The notes beneath the pieces were generated by a model, which saw only the letters and a list, made by a program, of their open reading frames with translations, had not been told where the DNA came from and ran no database searches. Positions 1-9,183 of a stretch of DNA of 44,020 bases are shown here, piece after piece (within the stretch, counting starts at the first letter, position 1; each line of letters opens with the position of its first letter). The position numbers were made by a program, and so were the translations under genes. Source of the stretch: Desulfobulbaceae bacterium (lineage in GTDB: Bacteria > Desulfobacterota > Desulfobulbia > Desulfobulbales > Desulfocapsaceae); the NCBI GenBank assembly GCA_003249645.1, contig QKIH01000051.1, forward strand, positions 1 through 44,020, read 5' to 3'.

Positions 1-657
1 GCAATAGGTGCACTGTTAGTGCCATATGCCCCGGAAGGGGTATTACGCCAGACTATGTTCTACTGCTGTTTCGCCATGTTCGGACTCAGCATGATTGTTG
101 CCATGATCATTATTTCGATGATCTGGAGCAGACTTGCCCACCATGGGACTTCCGGCACATCCCGTGTGCCGACACTTTGGATTGTTCTCGGTCCGCTTGG
201 ACAGTCAATTACTGCAGCCGGGATTCTCGGCACTGTTGCACCGCTTGCCGTCCCGGCTGACATTGCATACGGCTTTAAATTATTCGCCATACTTTTTGGT
301 GTTCCGGTTTTCGGTTTTGCCTTTCTCTGGACCATAATGGCAACCCTGCTGACCGTACGTGCCCATTACAGGCAGATGAAATTCGCCCTTACCTATTGGG
401 CGTTCACCTTCCCTGTCGGCACCTGCGTCACCGGTACGACCCAACTTGCCAACCACACCAGCCTGCCGCTCTTTCAGTGGATCAGCATCTGCTATTTTGC
501 AGGTCTGCTTACTGCCTGGACGGTTGCCGCTTTCGGCACCACCAGAGGGATGATCACCGGGCACCTCTTCAGATTACCGAAGGCTTCCGGCCCCATTGTC
601 TCAATAAAAGAAACAGGATTTTCCGGCGATGTTTTCGATGAGGAGGATAACAAATAA
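1..657 (+). CDS. TDT/SLAC1-family anion or C4-dicarboxylate channel protein (TehA-like), 5' partial
   Basis: The frame is open from base 1 and reads through to a TAA at 655-657, so this is the C-terminal 218 residues of a gene that starts outside the window; the GTG at 19 is probably internal. The product is a run of hydrophobic helices separated by short loops, including a Gly/Pro-rich segment around residues 60-75 (LGPLGQSITAAG) that resembles the pore helices of the TehA/SLAC1/Mae1 (TDT) family. Family members are inner-membrane trimeric channels or transporters for anions, malate, sulfite or tellurite-related substrates. The last 30 residues are hydrophilic and presumably cytoplasmic. The substrate cannot be read from the sequence. 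Family assignment is from overall pattern and has not been checked by search. Confidence 0.75.
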   Translation, partial: AIGALLVPYAPEGVLRQTMFYCCFAMFGLSMIVAMIIISMIWSRLAHHGTSGTSRVPTLWIVLGPLGQSITAAGILGTVAPLAVPADIAYGFKLFAILFGVPVFGFAFLWTIMATLLTVRAHYRQMKFALTYWAFTFPVGTCVTGTTQLANHTSLPLFQWISICYFAGLLTAWTVAAFGTTRGMITGHLFRLPKASGPIVSIKETGFSGDVFDEEDNK

Positions 658-718
658 AAGATGTTCTCAGCAGGCCTGACTTAATCATTCTGAAACCTGA
701 AAAGCATATATATCTTTC

Positions 719-1276
719 TCAACTATCGGATGCAGACAATATCCATCCGATACTGTTGTGAAAATCAGGTTTCTCATCTGGATGAGATAAGGCAAGATAC
801 TCTTTTGTCTCATCTGTGTAATGAAGGATGGCGCTCAATCCGATGCGGATTGGCAGGTCTTCTGACAACAGACTTCTGAGCGGCAGAGCAAAACGAAGCC
901 TCATTTTATTCTCATTGATCAGACAGTCTGAATCCAGTTTTGTCACTTTTCTCTCTTCCTGCATTCCCTGGCGGTAGGCAGAAAAACGATACAGGTTCCA
1001 ATCGCCTGATGGGGAAAGATTCATCTCCCAATAACCAGAATCTCCCTGTCTGCCAAAGAAACATTCAAAGCAGGTTGTTTGCCACAGAGCATCTTTTCTT
1101 TGGACAGCTGGACCTCCTGCTGGAATAATCAGATCGTTCAGAACGCCATGAAGAGTGTACTCTACCTGAAGAACCGTTCCACCAAAACTTAACTGGTATC
1201 CAACCTTCAAACGGTGCACCTGCCCGTTGCCGAAGGAGATTAAACTCCCCAGTGCTTTATTCTGTTCTCTTTTCAT
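719..1276 (-). CDS. DOMON-like domain protein
   Basis: A 185-residue protein starting at an ATG preceded by a GAGAGGG ribosome binding site. It carries the signature of the bacterial DOMON-like (CBM9-related) family: LWQTTCFECFF near residue 64, then YWEMNLSPSGDWNLYRF near 82-98 and an ending with LSHPDEKPDFHNSIGW. DOMON domains are beta sandwiches that bind haem or sugars; this stand-alone bacterial version has no established function. There is no signal peptide, so it is probably cytoplasmic. It stands alone, pointing toward the anion-channel gene, with 61 bases between the two convergent genes. The family call is recognition of conserved motifs; ligand and role are unknown. Confidence 0.7.
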   Translation of the reverse strand: MKREQNKALGSLISFGNGQVHRLKVGYQLSFGGTVLQVEYTLHGVLNDLIIPAGGPAVQRKDALWQTTCFECFFGRQGDSGYWEMNLSPSGDWNLYRFSAYRQGMQEERKVTKLDSDCLINENKMRLRFALPLRSLLSEDLPIRIGLSAILHYTDETKEYLALSHPDEKPDFHNSIGWILSASDS

Positions 1277-1588
1277 ACCCTCTCAGATTATCTGGATTTT
1301 CAATAAATCAGATACAGGCATCAGATGAAGCCGTCAATAATTTAAAATCAAATTTCCAGTGAATCATGAACCATTTTTTATAGCGGATTACTGTGCCTCG
1401 ATATCGGTTTTCATTGCAAAACAGGGTCAATTCCCTGAAATAAAGAAGTGGTTCCCCGATGCAGTCTAAGGGGACTAAAAAAACGAGAATAACTTGCAAA
1501 TGTTTAATTCCGGTTTGCCTCCCTCTTTTTTTATGGTAATTTTTTTATAGTTTATTGAGTTATAAACCAATAGAACAAGGAGGGTCTA
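1277..1588. other. Intergenic region, AT-rich, between divergent genes
   Basis: About 310 bases between the DOMON-like gene (minus) and the 58-residue gene (plus). A 63-codon minus-strand ORF at 1308-1499 has no ribosome binding site and no recognisable domain and is not called. The right end is T-rich and holds an inverted repeat, GTTTAT at 1550-1555 and ATAAAC at 1562-1567, about 22 bases before the next start codon. It could be an operator or part of the promoter of that gene. Confidence 0.4.
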
Positions 1589-1765
1589 ATGCCATCTGCT
1601 GAAAAAGAGATATTACGCTACGTGAAAAAAGAAGCAAGCAGCGATCTGCTTTATCTGATTGGAGTTGCGTGCTTGGAACGACTTGCTGAAACAAATAAGG
1701 CTGGCGGCATTAAAGCCATTCTCGATGCGGGAACTGCTGCCCTCATGAAAATGGCCAAGGATTAA
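1589..1765 (+). CDS. Small hypothetical protein, 58 residues
   Basis: The ATG at 1589 follows a strong ribosome binding site (AAGGAGGG at 1577-1584), and the ORF ends at a TAA immediately before a hairpin, so it looks like a complete monocistronic transcription unit. The product (MPSAEKEILRYVKKEA at the start) is charged at the N terminus, with an amphipathic helical middle (LLYLIGVACLERLAE) and an Ala/Gly-rich end. It has one cysteine and no signal peptide. I do not recognise the family. Strong translation signals plus its own terminator suggest it is really expressed; a function cannot be proposed. Confidence 0.65.
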   Translation: MPSAEKEILRYVKKEASSDLLYLIGVACLERLAETNKAGGIKAILDAGTAALMKMAKD

Positions 1766-1770
1766 AACCC

Positions 1771-1810
1771 GCTTTCTCATTCTGTTTTGTTATAAACAAA
1801 ATGAGAAAGC
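1771..1810. terminator. Hairpin terminator between convergent genes
   Basis: Inverted repeat with an 11-bp stem GCTTTCTCATT and its complement AATGAGAAAGC, continued after a small bulge by TTTGTT/AACAAA around a short loop. It starts 5 bases after the stop of the 58-residue gene and 22 bases beyond the stop of the convergent DUF748 gene, so it may end transcription from both sides. Confidence 0.65.
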
Positions 1811-1832
1811 AGAGACTGATCAGCAAAAGGCT

Positions 1833-4538
1833 CTATTGCATAAACTGGACATAGGGCTTTTTGCCTTTTTCAAAAAGCAGACCGGGACTGCACGAATTCA
1901 GTTTTTCCCCGTCAAGTGAATAGGTATCAACCAGATACTTTCTCACCGCATTTGCCCGGGCATCACCAAGAGCGAACAGTTTCTTTCGCATCTCATTGTC
2001 AGACAGCTTGTCATTGTTTTTCCCCACGGCTTCATCCTGCCGCACTTTAGCGCAGATACTTATACTCTCGTCTGATTTTTTAGAAAAACTCTTCTGCAAA
2101 GACTTGCCAATCTTATCCAGACGCTCAAGCTGATCTTCCGGGATTTCGCTCCGGCCCGTTTCAAACTGAATAACAGGGTAATCGGTATCAAGAAGAGACT
2201 TTCCGACCTCGGCCCCGAGATACACCAAAGCACCAGTGGGACCAAGAAAGGTATATGCAAGATACGGTGTAAGAGCCAGGGTCAAGGATTTACTCACTGC
2301 GGTAATCACTATGTCCTGAATGCCCACACTCATGCGACCGAATTCTCCGCCGATTGGAACAGACAAAGCGATATTGTCTTTATCATCTCTCAACAGATAA
2401 AGTGCCGTGTCCAGTGGTAGAGGAAGTTTTGCGTTAAATTGATCGGCCTGGTCATTATTGGCTAGCTGGGTCTGAAATTCATTGAGGACGACCTGATTTT
2501 CAGATTCGAACTTCGCCCCGTCTATTAAAAAATCTGAAAAGAGCTGGATTCTGCCGCTGTTAACGCTGTTACCCGCGGCTGACTCAATAAAAGGAGATAT
2601 CCCAACTGCCGGATAATTTCTCAGGCTGAGCTTCTGACTCAATTTCAATACCGGTGCCAGCTCAGCCTGACCATCAACAGTTAATCGGCCGTAGTCATCA
2701 ACTTTCAGCTTTACCACATAGGTAATAGGCTTTTGTCGGGTTTTCAGGTCAATATCTTTCACCTGCAGTTCATCAACCTGAGCTTTCACTGAAAATATCT
2801 TTGACGAGGTTTCATCCCGGTAACTGACAACACTGTCTTTAGAAATCGTTACAGAGCCGATCTGCAACGGAACAGCACCTGAGGCGTTTTCAGCTTTACC
2901 AGACGCTGCAACCTCAGTATCTGCCGGCTGCTCATTTTTAGCCGCCTTAACCTCTGCAGCTTTGGGTACAACGATGTCAGCATTCAACAGATCAAGGACA
3001 ATTGCATCTATGACAGTCCCGTCAGCAGGGCCATAACTGAATGAAGAGACAGTGAGCTTTTTCAGACCAACATCAGCTTTCTGTGACGTGTTTGAGACAA
3101 CATTTATCCCACTCAGGCTAATGTTTGATGAAGCCGCACTGTTGGCTGATTCGACCTGAATTGCCGGGGAAGAAATTGAATCTATATCAACCTGCAGCTG
3201 CGGCGGCTGCACTATCCTTACCGTTGCAATCTCAGGCGAAGTGATCTGAAGAGCGGCCAGGTCAAGCGTGCCGCTGACAGCCGGAATTGACAGTTGTTTA
3301 ACATCTATTGCATAAGGCTGCATGCCGGATGCCGGCAGGTTCAGCGAATCAAGTGTTATGTTTTCTACCAAAAACGTATCTTCGTCTGTTTTCTTTTCCC
3401 CGCTCAACGCAAGGCTTTCAAAGGCAGCCCAGCTCTCGGCCCCTTTATTCAAGGCAAACTGTTTAACCGCTGCATCTACCCTGCCGCCGTATCTCATCTC
3501 CGTACCGGCTGCCAGGTCAGCTTGAGCAGTTATTGTTGCAGACTGCAGAGAGATTATTGTCTTGTCAGCAAGGGTCGCCTGCGTATTACCCAGAGTCAAC
3601 TCTCCATTTATATCAGCATCTGTTTCCCCTTTATTCACTTGCACATTTGATTTTCCCTGCCACTTCACACTGCCTGATACAGAGGTCCCCTGCAGGGCAA
3701 GATCGAGCCCCTCAACCTGAATAATGCCGTCATAATCCGTAAGGATTTTGCCTTCTTCATCGAGCTGGAAGTTGATTTTTCCATCAAGGCCAGCTTTTCC
3801 CGTAAACGCTTCAATATCTGCAGACTTTTTCAGGATGGCAGCAAGGTTGTCCAGCCGAAAATCCGTTATTGAAATATCACCTGATACAGCGACTCCATGA
3901 CGCACATCAAGCTTGTCAAGAGTCAGCTTAACCGGGCTGCCATTCAGCTGTCCAACAAGCTCAAGCATACCGTTAAAAGGACCAGAAGCAGTAGTAAATC
4001 GTTCAAGCACCATGTGATCAATCTGGGCATTGACAGTTAAATCCGGCATTGCATATCGCACCGCCACATTATCGAGGTTGATCATTTTCGCAGTGAAAGT
4101 CCAGGCTGAAGGCTCGGAGGGCAGTTCCTCTGTTTTTGTGTCTGTAGTCGATGCCTTTGAAGAGTAAGAAGCGATACGCAAATCGCCTTTCGGCGACTGC
4201 TCAATATCAAGGACAACATCACTCAGACTGGCCCGTTCAAGAAGAACATTCTTTTTGAACAGGTTCTTGAGGCCGATATCGACCATGATATCAGAGTTGC
4301 CGAAAACGACCTTATCTCCCTTTTTAATATCAACCCCTTTAAGGCGCAGAGTCCCAGTAAAGAGGTTAATGTCGATATCATTGATATCAGCGGTATCTGC
4401 TCCGTTATTCTTTAACCATGAAGTGACATACATCTTCACCCCGACAGGCAGCAGAACAACAAAGGTGATAACCAGAACACCAAAAGCAAGGAACGCCATG
4501 GACTTCCAGCCCTTCAATTTATTTGATAAAAATGACAT
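1833..4538 (-). CDS. DUF748 (AsmA-like) envelope protein
   Basis: A 901-residue protein with an N-terminal membrane anchor (about residues 15-37, MAFLAFGVLVITFVVLLPVG), followed by a long beta-rich periplasmic repeat region in the style of AsmA/DUF748 proteins (for example ITDFRLDNLAAILKK and the late SLSLRNYPAVGISPFIE-type segment before the C-terminal region). DUF748 proteins belong to the wider AsmA-like group, whose better-known members bridge the periplasm and are linked to lipid transport or envelope integrity. The last ~130 residues (IQFETGRSEIPEDQLERLDKI) resemble an OmpA-like peptidoglycan-associated segment. Residues 560-590 form an Ala/Glu/Lys-rich linker. The gene is monocistronic, and the exact role is not deducible. 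Confidence 0.8.
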   Translation of the reverse strand: MSFLSNKLKGWKSMAFLAFGVLVITFVVLLPVGVKMYVTSWLKNNGADTADINDIDINLFTGTLRLKGVDIKKGDKVVFGNSDIMVDIGLKNLFKKNVLLERASLSDVVLDIEQSPKGDLRIASYSSKASTTDTKTEELPSEPSAWTFTAKMINLDNVAVRYAMPDLTVNAQIDHMVLERFTTASGPFNGMLELVGQLNGSPVKLTLDKLDVRHGVAVSGDISITDFRLDNLAAILKKSADIEAFTGKAGLDGKINFQLDEEGKILTDYDGIIQVEGLDLALQGTSVSGSVKWQGKSNVQVNKGETDADINGELTLGNTQATLADKTIISLQSATITAQADLAAGTEMRYGGRVDAAVKQFALNKGAESWAAFESLALSGEKKTDEDTFLVENITLDSLNLPASGMQPYAIDVKQLSIPAVSGTLDLAALQITSPEIATVRIVQPPQLQVDIDSISSPAIQVESANSAASSNISLSGINVVSNTSQKADVGLKKLTVSSFSYGPADGTVIDAIVLDLLNADIVVPKAAEVKAAKNEQPADTEVAASGKAENASGAVPLQIGSVTISKDSVVSYRDETSSKIFSVKAQVDELQVKDIDLKTRQKPITYVVKLKVDDYGRLTVDGQAELAPVLKLSQKLSLRNYPAVGISPFIESAAGNSVNSGRIQLFSDFLIDGAKFESENQVVLNEFQTQLANNDQADQFNAKLPLPLDTALYLLRDDKDNIALSVPIGGEFGRMSVGIQDIVITAVSKSLTLALTPYLAYTFLGPTGALVYLGAEVGKSLLDTDYPVIQFETGRSEIPEDQLERLDKIGKSLQKSFSKKSDESISICAKVRQDEAVGKNNDKLSDNEMRKKLFALGDARANAVRKYLVDTYSLDGEKLNSCSPGLLFEKGKKPYVQFMQ

Positions 4539-4945
4539 AATTTAACCTTTTCAGTTTAGATCTGGAAATACTCGCTATTCAGTGTGGAAAACACAGTTTC
4601 ATAACCATTTCATACAGCGTAAAAACTACTTCTCATATTCTTATATGCAATGGTTTGAGAAAAAATAAAAAAAATAAAGCGCAAAACTTCAAGCGAGAGC
4701 CAGACTTACCGATATTGCCGCGACCGCCATTCAATTCATTTAATTAATTATTCATTAACCAATCATTCTTTTTAAGTTAATTTCCTCCACCCCCTCTTGC
4801 CATCCATATCAGGTTCAATTAAACATTTCTCCAATAAACAGTTTCACGTTCACCGTTAAAGGCATTTGCAACAGGGCATCGAACTTTTTCTACATGATAG
4901 ATACTGCCCCTGCTTCCCCTGTCAATTTTTACATGTTTACGCTTA
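4539..4945. other. Intergenic region between divergent genes, AT-rich
   Basis: Roughly 400 bases between the DUF748 gene (minus) and the HAD gene (plus). It must hold two promoters. The centre (about 4735-4790) is very AT-rich, with TTAATTAATTA-type sequence. I see no ORF, no strong hairpin and no clear -35/-10 pair. Confidence 0.4.
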
Positions 4946-5695
4946 ATGGATTCACAACCAGCCAACATAATTCATCGCATCAAAGCAGTCTTCTGGGATA
5001 TGGACGGCACACTGATCGACAGTGAACCGTTAATCTGCAAAACCATTGCTGACTGGTGCAGAAAGAGAGGGGTCTCTCCCACAAAAGAAGATGAAAACCT
5101 GCTCATAGGACTTTCCATGGCTGGAAGATATCTTTTTTTAAAATCCCGTTATAAATTGACGGAAAGTGAAGAAATTTTTCACAAAGAATGTGCCGCAGCC
5201 TACAAAGCACAAGTAAACAGCTCAATGATCCGAAAAGAGCCGGTGACGGTGTTAAGAAAACTTGCTGAACTTGGCATTCCACAGGCAATCGTCTCCAACG
5301 GTGACCCCGATGTGGTCCAAAGCAGCCTAGATACTCTTGCTATAGGCCATCTCATTGATTTCATAGTTACCAGATCAGATGTCAGACTTGGCAAACCATC
5401 TCCCGACCCTTACCTGCTGTCTGCAGAACGTGCTGGCTTTCGCCCTCAGGAATGCATGGCGATAGAAGACTCATCCATCGGTGTCCGCTCAGCTGCTGCG
5501 GCAAAGATGGTCGTCGCTGCATGGCCCACTGAAATTTTCACCATCGGGACAGAATTTAAACAGGCCGATTACAGCATTCTTTCAAGTAAGACTTTTCCCT
5601 GGGAGCTTTTCAGTGATTATTTCTTCAAGAAAAGAAGGGACGGCCTACGTCTTCAACGGCATTGCCGTTCATATGCAATTGCCGCTGCGAAATAA
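4946..5695 (+). CDS. HAD-superfamily phosphatase (beta-phosphoglucomutase/YniC-like)
   Basis: A 249-residue cytoplasmic protein with all HAD motifs in order: DMDGTLID (motif I, nucleophile and acid Asp, about residues 18-25), IVSNGD (motif II Ser), a Lys in VRLGKPSPDPYL (motif III) and AIEDSSIGVRSAA (motif IV). The alpha-helical cap lies between motifs I and II, as in subclass IA enzymes that dephosphorylate sugar phosphates, 2-deoxyglucose-6-phosphate or phosphoglycolate. The substrate cannot be chosen from sequence. No good ribosome binding site precedes the ATG. The last ~20 residues (GLRLQRHCRSYAIAAAK) fall outside the conserved domain and look unlike the family, so the C terminus may be drifting or shifted in frame. 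Confidence 0.85.
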   Translation: MDSQPANIIHRIKAVFWDMDGTLIDSEPLICKTIADWCRKRGVSPTKEDENLLIGLSMAGRYLFLKSRYKLTESEEIFHKECAAAYKAQVNSSMIRKEPVTVLRKLAELGIPQAIVSNGDPDVVQSSLDTLAIGHLIDFIVTRSDVRLGKPSPDPYLLSAERAGFRPQECMAIEDSSIGVRSAAAAKMVVAAWPTEIFTIGTEFKQADYSILSSKTFPWELFSDYFFKKRRDGLRLQRHCRSYAIAAAK

Positions 5696-5926
5696 AGGAC
5701 AAAACTCCAGAACAGAGGTTAAAAAACTGTCCCTCCAGCTGACACAGCCATGATCTACATGTCCCAAGGACACACTCTTATAGGTCACACTGTGATGCGC
5801 TATCCTTCTAAACTGTATTTTTTCGCAAAAAATCCGGTAACGACACCATAAACCTGGCCATATTCAGGAAGATAATCACCTATTTTTCTTACTGATCTTT
5901 CGACAGAATAAGATTATATATGACAT

Positions 5927-6847
5927 ATGCTGAGTCAAATAATGCCTATATTCATTTTGCCGCTGCTGGGGATTCTGCTGCGGCGATTTGATTTTTTATC
6001 GCAAAACAGTGTGGAAGCCCTGAAAAAGATTGTGGTCAATCTTGCCCTTCCTTCGGTTCTGTTTCTCTCTTTTCTGCGGCTTGAGCTCGATCCCAAGTAT
6101 GTCAGCCTGTCTGCAGCAGTATTTGCAGTCTGCCTGTGTCTCTTCATCATTGCCAAGGCCGTTAACAAACTGATAGCCCCAAAGCACCCGTACTTTCCGT
6201 TTATGGCAACCGGATTTGAATACGGTATGCTGGGTGTGGCCTTATATGGAGGGGTTTACGGACTCGAAAATATAAAATACATAGCGGTAATTGATCTGGG
6301 TCATGAAATCTTTATCTGGTTTGTCATGCTGCCTTTTCTGCTCATGAAAAAGCAGCACCAGAACAGTGTCGGCAACCTGTTGAAGACCTTTACAACCAAT
6401 CCGGTTATCCTTGGCATCGTCGGCGGAATCGGCTTAAACGCTCTAGGGTTGGGAGAGGCAGTTACAAGCAGCAGTATTACAGCCGGTATTATTAAAAGTA
6501 TGGAGTTTCTCTCACAACTAACTGTACCGCTGATTTTACTGACCCTGGGATTCAGTCTTGAGTTAAACTTTTATCAGCTAAAAGATGCTGTCGTCATCAT
6601 TTGCTACAGATATCTCACTGTATTACCGCTGATCTACATCTTCAATCGTTATGTCATTGGCGACCTGTTTGGGCTTGATCACCACTTCCAGACCGCCCTG
6701 TTTACCCTCTTCATTCTGCCTGCCCCATTTATCGTCCCGCTATTTATGGAGAAAAATCAACATGATGAACGGGATTTCATCAATAACCTCCTTGCGGTTC
6801 AAACTGTTCTGAGTTTGTTCATCTTTTCTGTTTATACCTTGAGTTAA
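5927..6847 (+). CDS. AEC-family permease (auxin efflux carrier type)
   Basis: A 306-residue integral membrane protein with about ten predicted helices in two repeats, each starting with a pattern such as ILPLLGILLRRFDFLS and VPLILLTLGFSLEL. This is the layout of bacterial AEC transporters (MleP/MdcF group), which move malate, malonate or other small organic acids across the inner membrane. The central hydrophilic loop (MKKQHQNSVGNLLK) separates the two halves. The ATG at 5927 is chosen because the first helix begins right after it, though no strong ribosome binding site is visible. The gene is on its own, 357 bases ahead of an SLC13 transporter on the same strand. Substrate unknown; organic acid is the likely class. 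Confidence 0.85.
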   Translation: MLSQIMPIFILPLLGILLRRFDFLSQNSVEALKKIVVNLALPSVLFLSFLRLELDPKYVSLSAAVFAVCLCLFIIAKAVNKLIAPKHPYFPFMATGFEYGMLGVALYGGVYGLENIKYIAVIDLGHEIFIWFVMLPFLLMKKQHQNSVGNLLKTFTTNPVILGIVGGIGLNALGLGEAVTSSSITAGIIKSMEFLSQLTVPLILLTLGFSLELNFYQLKDAVVIICYRYLTVLPLIYIFNRYVIGDLFGLDHHFQTALFTLFILPAPFIVPLFMEKNQHDERDFINNLLAVQTVLSLFIFSVYTLS

Positions 6848-7204
6848 CCGGGTGAACCAGTCTTAAGAATCTCCGTATAAGCAACACGCCATAAAAAAAC
6901 AAAGCAAGACACAAAGCGGATTATTATTGATTAAAAGATTATGTCAAAGCTCTGTTGTCAAAAAATTATATTCTTTGATTCTTTCCCGAAATAAAATTTC
7001 AGCATTCACTTTAATAAATTGAATGGAGGTTATTATTGGCCTCTATTTTAATCATCTCCGAACCCGGCAACCTGCACGAACCCTCAATTTTACTGATTAT
7101 TTACATAAATTTTTATTTTATAAAATCCGGCTTGTGTTATAGTTCCTCATTTTTTGCCATACGTCTTAGTGCTTTGAATCTGTTATCAAAAAAGGGAGGA
7201 AATT
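6848..7204. other. Intergenic region upstream of the SLC13 transporter
   Basis: About 357 AT-rich bases. A 70-codon ORF (7036-7248) overlaps the next gene out of frame and is not called. The ribosome binding site GGGAGGA lies at about 7194-7200. A TATAGT at about 7138 could be a -10 box, but no convincing -35 accompanies it. No terminator is seen after the AEC gene. Confidence 0.35.
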
Positions 7205-8938
7205 ATGTCATTAACGGTGGTCTGGGATCGTCTCTGGGATATTCATGATGATACCAAAAGACTTCTGCTACCCAACAGAAAGTCTATGAAAGATTACATC
7301 TTCAAGAGCGAGGAAAGCCTTTCAAGAGAGGCAGACCTGTCTGAAGGGATGGAAGCGGCTCCGGCAGAACACATAAACCGTATCAAACCGGGACCAGAAG
7401 GCCTTGAGGAAGGGGAACCGAAAGCCTACTCAACCCGCCAGAAAGTCGGCCTACTTTTGGGTCCTCTTCTTTTTGCTTTAATGCTGATCATACCAGCTCC
7501 TGCCGGAATGGAACCAGCTGCACAGAAAATGGCAGCAGTTGCGCTGCTCATGGCAACCTGGTGGATGTCAGAGGCTATTCCGATACCTGCAACCAGTTTA
7601 CTGCCGTTGCCTCTGTTCCCCATCATGGGCATTATGCATACCAGCAAAGCAGCAGCACCCTATGCCTCACACCTGATTTTCCTCTTCATGGGCGGTTTTA
7701 TCATCGCTCTTTCAATGCAGCGCTGGAACCTGCACAGAAGAATTGCCATGAACATCGTCCGCATTGTCGGTTTTTCACCTGCGAGACTGATTTTCGGCTT
7801 CATGGCGGCAACTGCAATTCTTTCTGCCTTTGTTTCCAATACTGCCACTACCGTCATGATGATGCCGATCGGCCTTGCTATCATCAATCACGTTATCGAA
7901 GAAGGAAAACGTGAAAATCATGGAAATTTTGCACAATTCAACAAAGAGGCCGGAATATTCGGCCTTAACCTGATGCTTGGCATTGCTTACGCAGCATCGA
8001 TCGGCGGCATCGCAACCCTCATCGGGACACCGCCAAATACTGTGCTTGCAGCCTATTTGCAAAAGACCTACGGTTATGAAATCAGTTTCGTCACCTGGAT
8101 GAAGATAGGCGTACCGCTGGTAATAGTCATGCTGCCGCTCTGCTGGATTTGGCTAATAAAATTTGCCTACCCGCTTACCCTGAAGAAAGTTCCTGGCGGT
8201 TACGACCTGATCCAGAAGGAATTAAAGGAAATGGGCAGTCTCAGTACCGGTGAGAGATGGACAGCGCTGGTCTTTCTGCTCACCTCGCTTGGCTGGATAT
8301 TCAGAGCTCAGCTCTCATTTCTTTTCCCCGATCCCAAATTTGTGACCGATGCGACCATTGCCATGGCCGGAGGACTAATTCTTTTTGTTATCCCTGTCTC
8401 ACTGAAACAGAACCGCTTTGTTATGAACTGGGAATGGGCCGCCAAAATGCCCTGGGGTGTACTGATTCTTTTTGGAGGCGGTTTATCGCTTGCTGACGGC
8501 TTCAAGGAAACTGAACTTGCTACATGGATAGGAAACCAGGTCAGCCTGCTTGATAATGCACCTGTACTGGTACTGGTTATAGCAGTTTCAGCCCTGATTA
8601 TCTTCCTCACCGAGCTTACCTCAAATACCGCAACTGCCGCTATGGTTATGCCGATTCTTGCTGCTGTTGCCATTGGTCTTGGTGAAAATCCACTGTTACT
8701 CGTTGTGCCTGCAGCCATTGCCGCATCATGCGCCTTTATGCTGCCGGTCGCAACACCACCCAATGCCATTGTTTTCGGGTCCGGCTATGTCTCCATTCCT
8801 CAGATGGCTAAAGCAGGTTTTGGACTGAATATCATCGGTATCATTCTTACCGTTACCGTCACCTACCTTTTGGTCATCCCGTTTTTAGGTGTTCAGATCG
8901 GCGTGTTCCCGGAATGGGCCAAGGTAATCACTGGATAA
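7205..8938 (+). CDS. SLC13/DASS-family sodium:anion symporter
   Basis: A 577-residue inner-membrane protein of the divalent anion:sodium symporter family, which takes up succinate, malate, citrate or sulfate with sodium. Both family signatures are visible: a first SNT motif (FVSNTATTVMMMPIG, about residue 215) and a second (ELTSNTATAAMVMP, about residue 475), with GTPPN and ATPPNAIVFGSG in the matching hairpin repeats. The N terminus has an unusual hydrophilic extension of about 75 residues before the first helix. The ATG at 7205 is supported by GGGAGGA seven bases upstream. A hairpin follows the gene. The choice between dicarboxylate and sulfate cannot be made from motifs alone. Confidence 0.9.
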   Translation: MSLTVVWDRLWDIHDDTKRLLLPNRKSMKDYIFKSEESLSREADLSEGMEAAPAEHINRIKPGPEGLEEGEPKAYSTRQKVGLLLGPLLFALMLIIPAPAGMEPAAQKMAAVALLMATWWMSEAIPIPATSLLPLPLFPIMGIMHTSKAAAPYASHLIFLFMGGFIIALSMQRWNLHRRIAMNIVRIVGFSPARLIFGFMAATAILSAFVSNTATTVMMMPIGLAIINHVIEEGKRENHGNFAQFNKEAGIFGLNLMLGIAYAASIGGIATLIGTPPNTVLAAYLQKTYGYEISFVTWMKIGVPLVIVMLPLCWIWLIKFAYPLTLKKVPGGYDLIQKELKEMGSLSTGERWTALVFLLTSLGWIFRAQLSFLFPDPKFVTDATIAMAGGLILFVIPVSLKQNRFVMNWEWAAKMPWGVLILFGGGLSLADGFKETELATWIGNQVSLLDNAPVLVLVIAVSALIIFLTELTSNTATAAMVMPILAAVAIGLGENPLLLVVPAAIAASCAFMLPVATPPNAIVFGSGYVSIPQMAKAGFGLNIIGIILTVTVTYLLVIPFLGVQIGVFPEWAKVITG

Positions 8939-8952
8939 ATTGCATTGAACTT

Positions 8953-8978
8953 AAGGGCTGCTAATAGTTGCAGCCCTT
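8953..8978 (+). terminator. Hairpin terminator after the SLC13 gene
   Basis: Perfect 9-bp stem AAGGGCTGC / GCAGCCCTT with an 8-nt loop, followed by CTTTGT. It lies 15 bases after the stop codon. The T-run is short, so termination may be partial. Confidence 0.75.
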
Positions 8979-9183
8979 CTTTGTCTCCAATAATTGAACT
9001 TTTCCTGATAATCGCAGCTGTTATTGACTTCAAGACAAGCATTCGTACATTCTATGAATCATTAATCATTCCGGGTTGCCGGCACAGCTGCAAACTGGTC
9101 AACAAGACACGATATTCGATAAAACGAGAGTGCCTCCATATAAACCTGACGTCCTTATATCACATGTATACAAGGAGAAGTGA

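Noticed and set aside
1308..1499. 63-codon minus-strand ORF
   Set aside because: No ribosome binding site, AT-rich composition, no recognisable domain; lies in an intergenic region.
5481..5753. Overlapping ORF at the end of the HAD gene, considered as the true C terminus after a frameshift
   Set aside because: Neither frame shows family conservation after the HAD core, so no frameshift can be supported.
7036..7248. 70-codon ORF overlapping the SLC13 start
   Set aside because: Overlaps a well-supported start with its own ribosome binding site; no domain.
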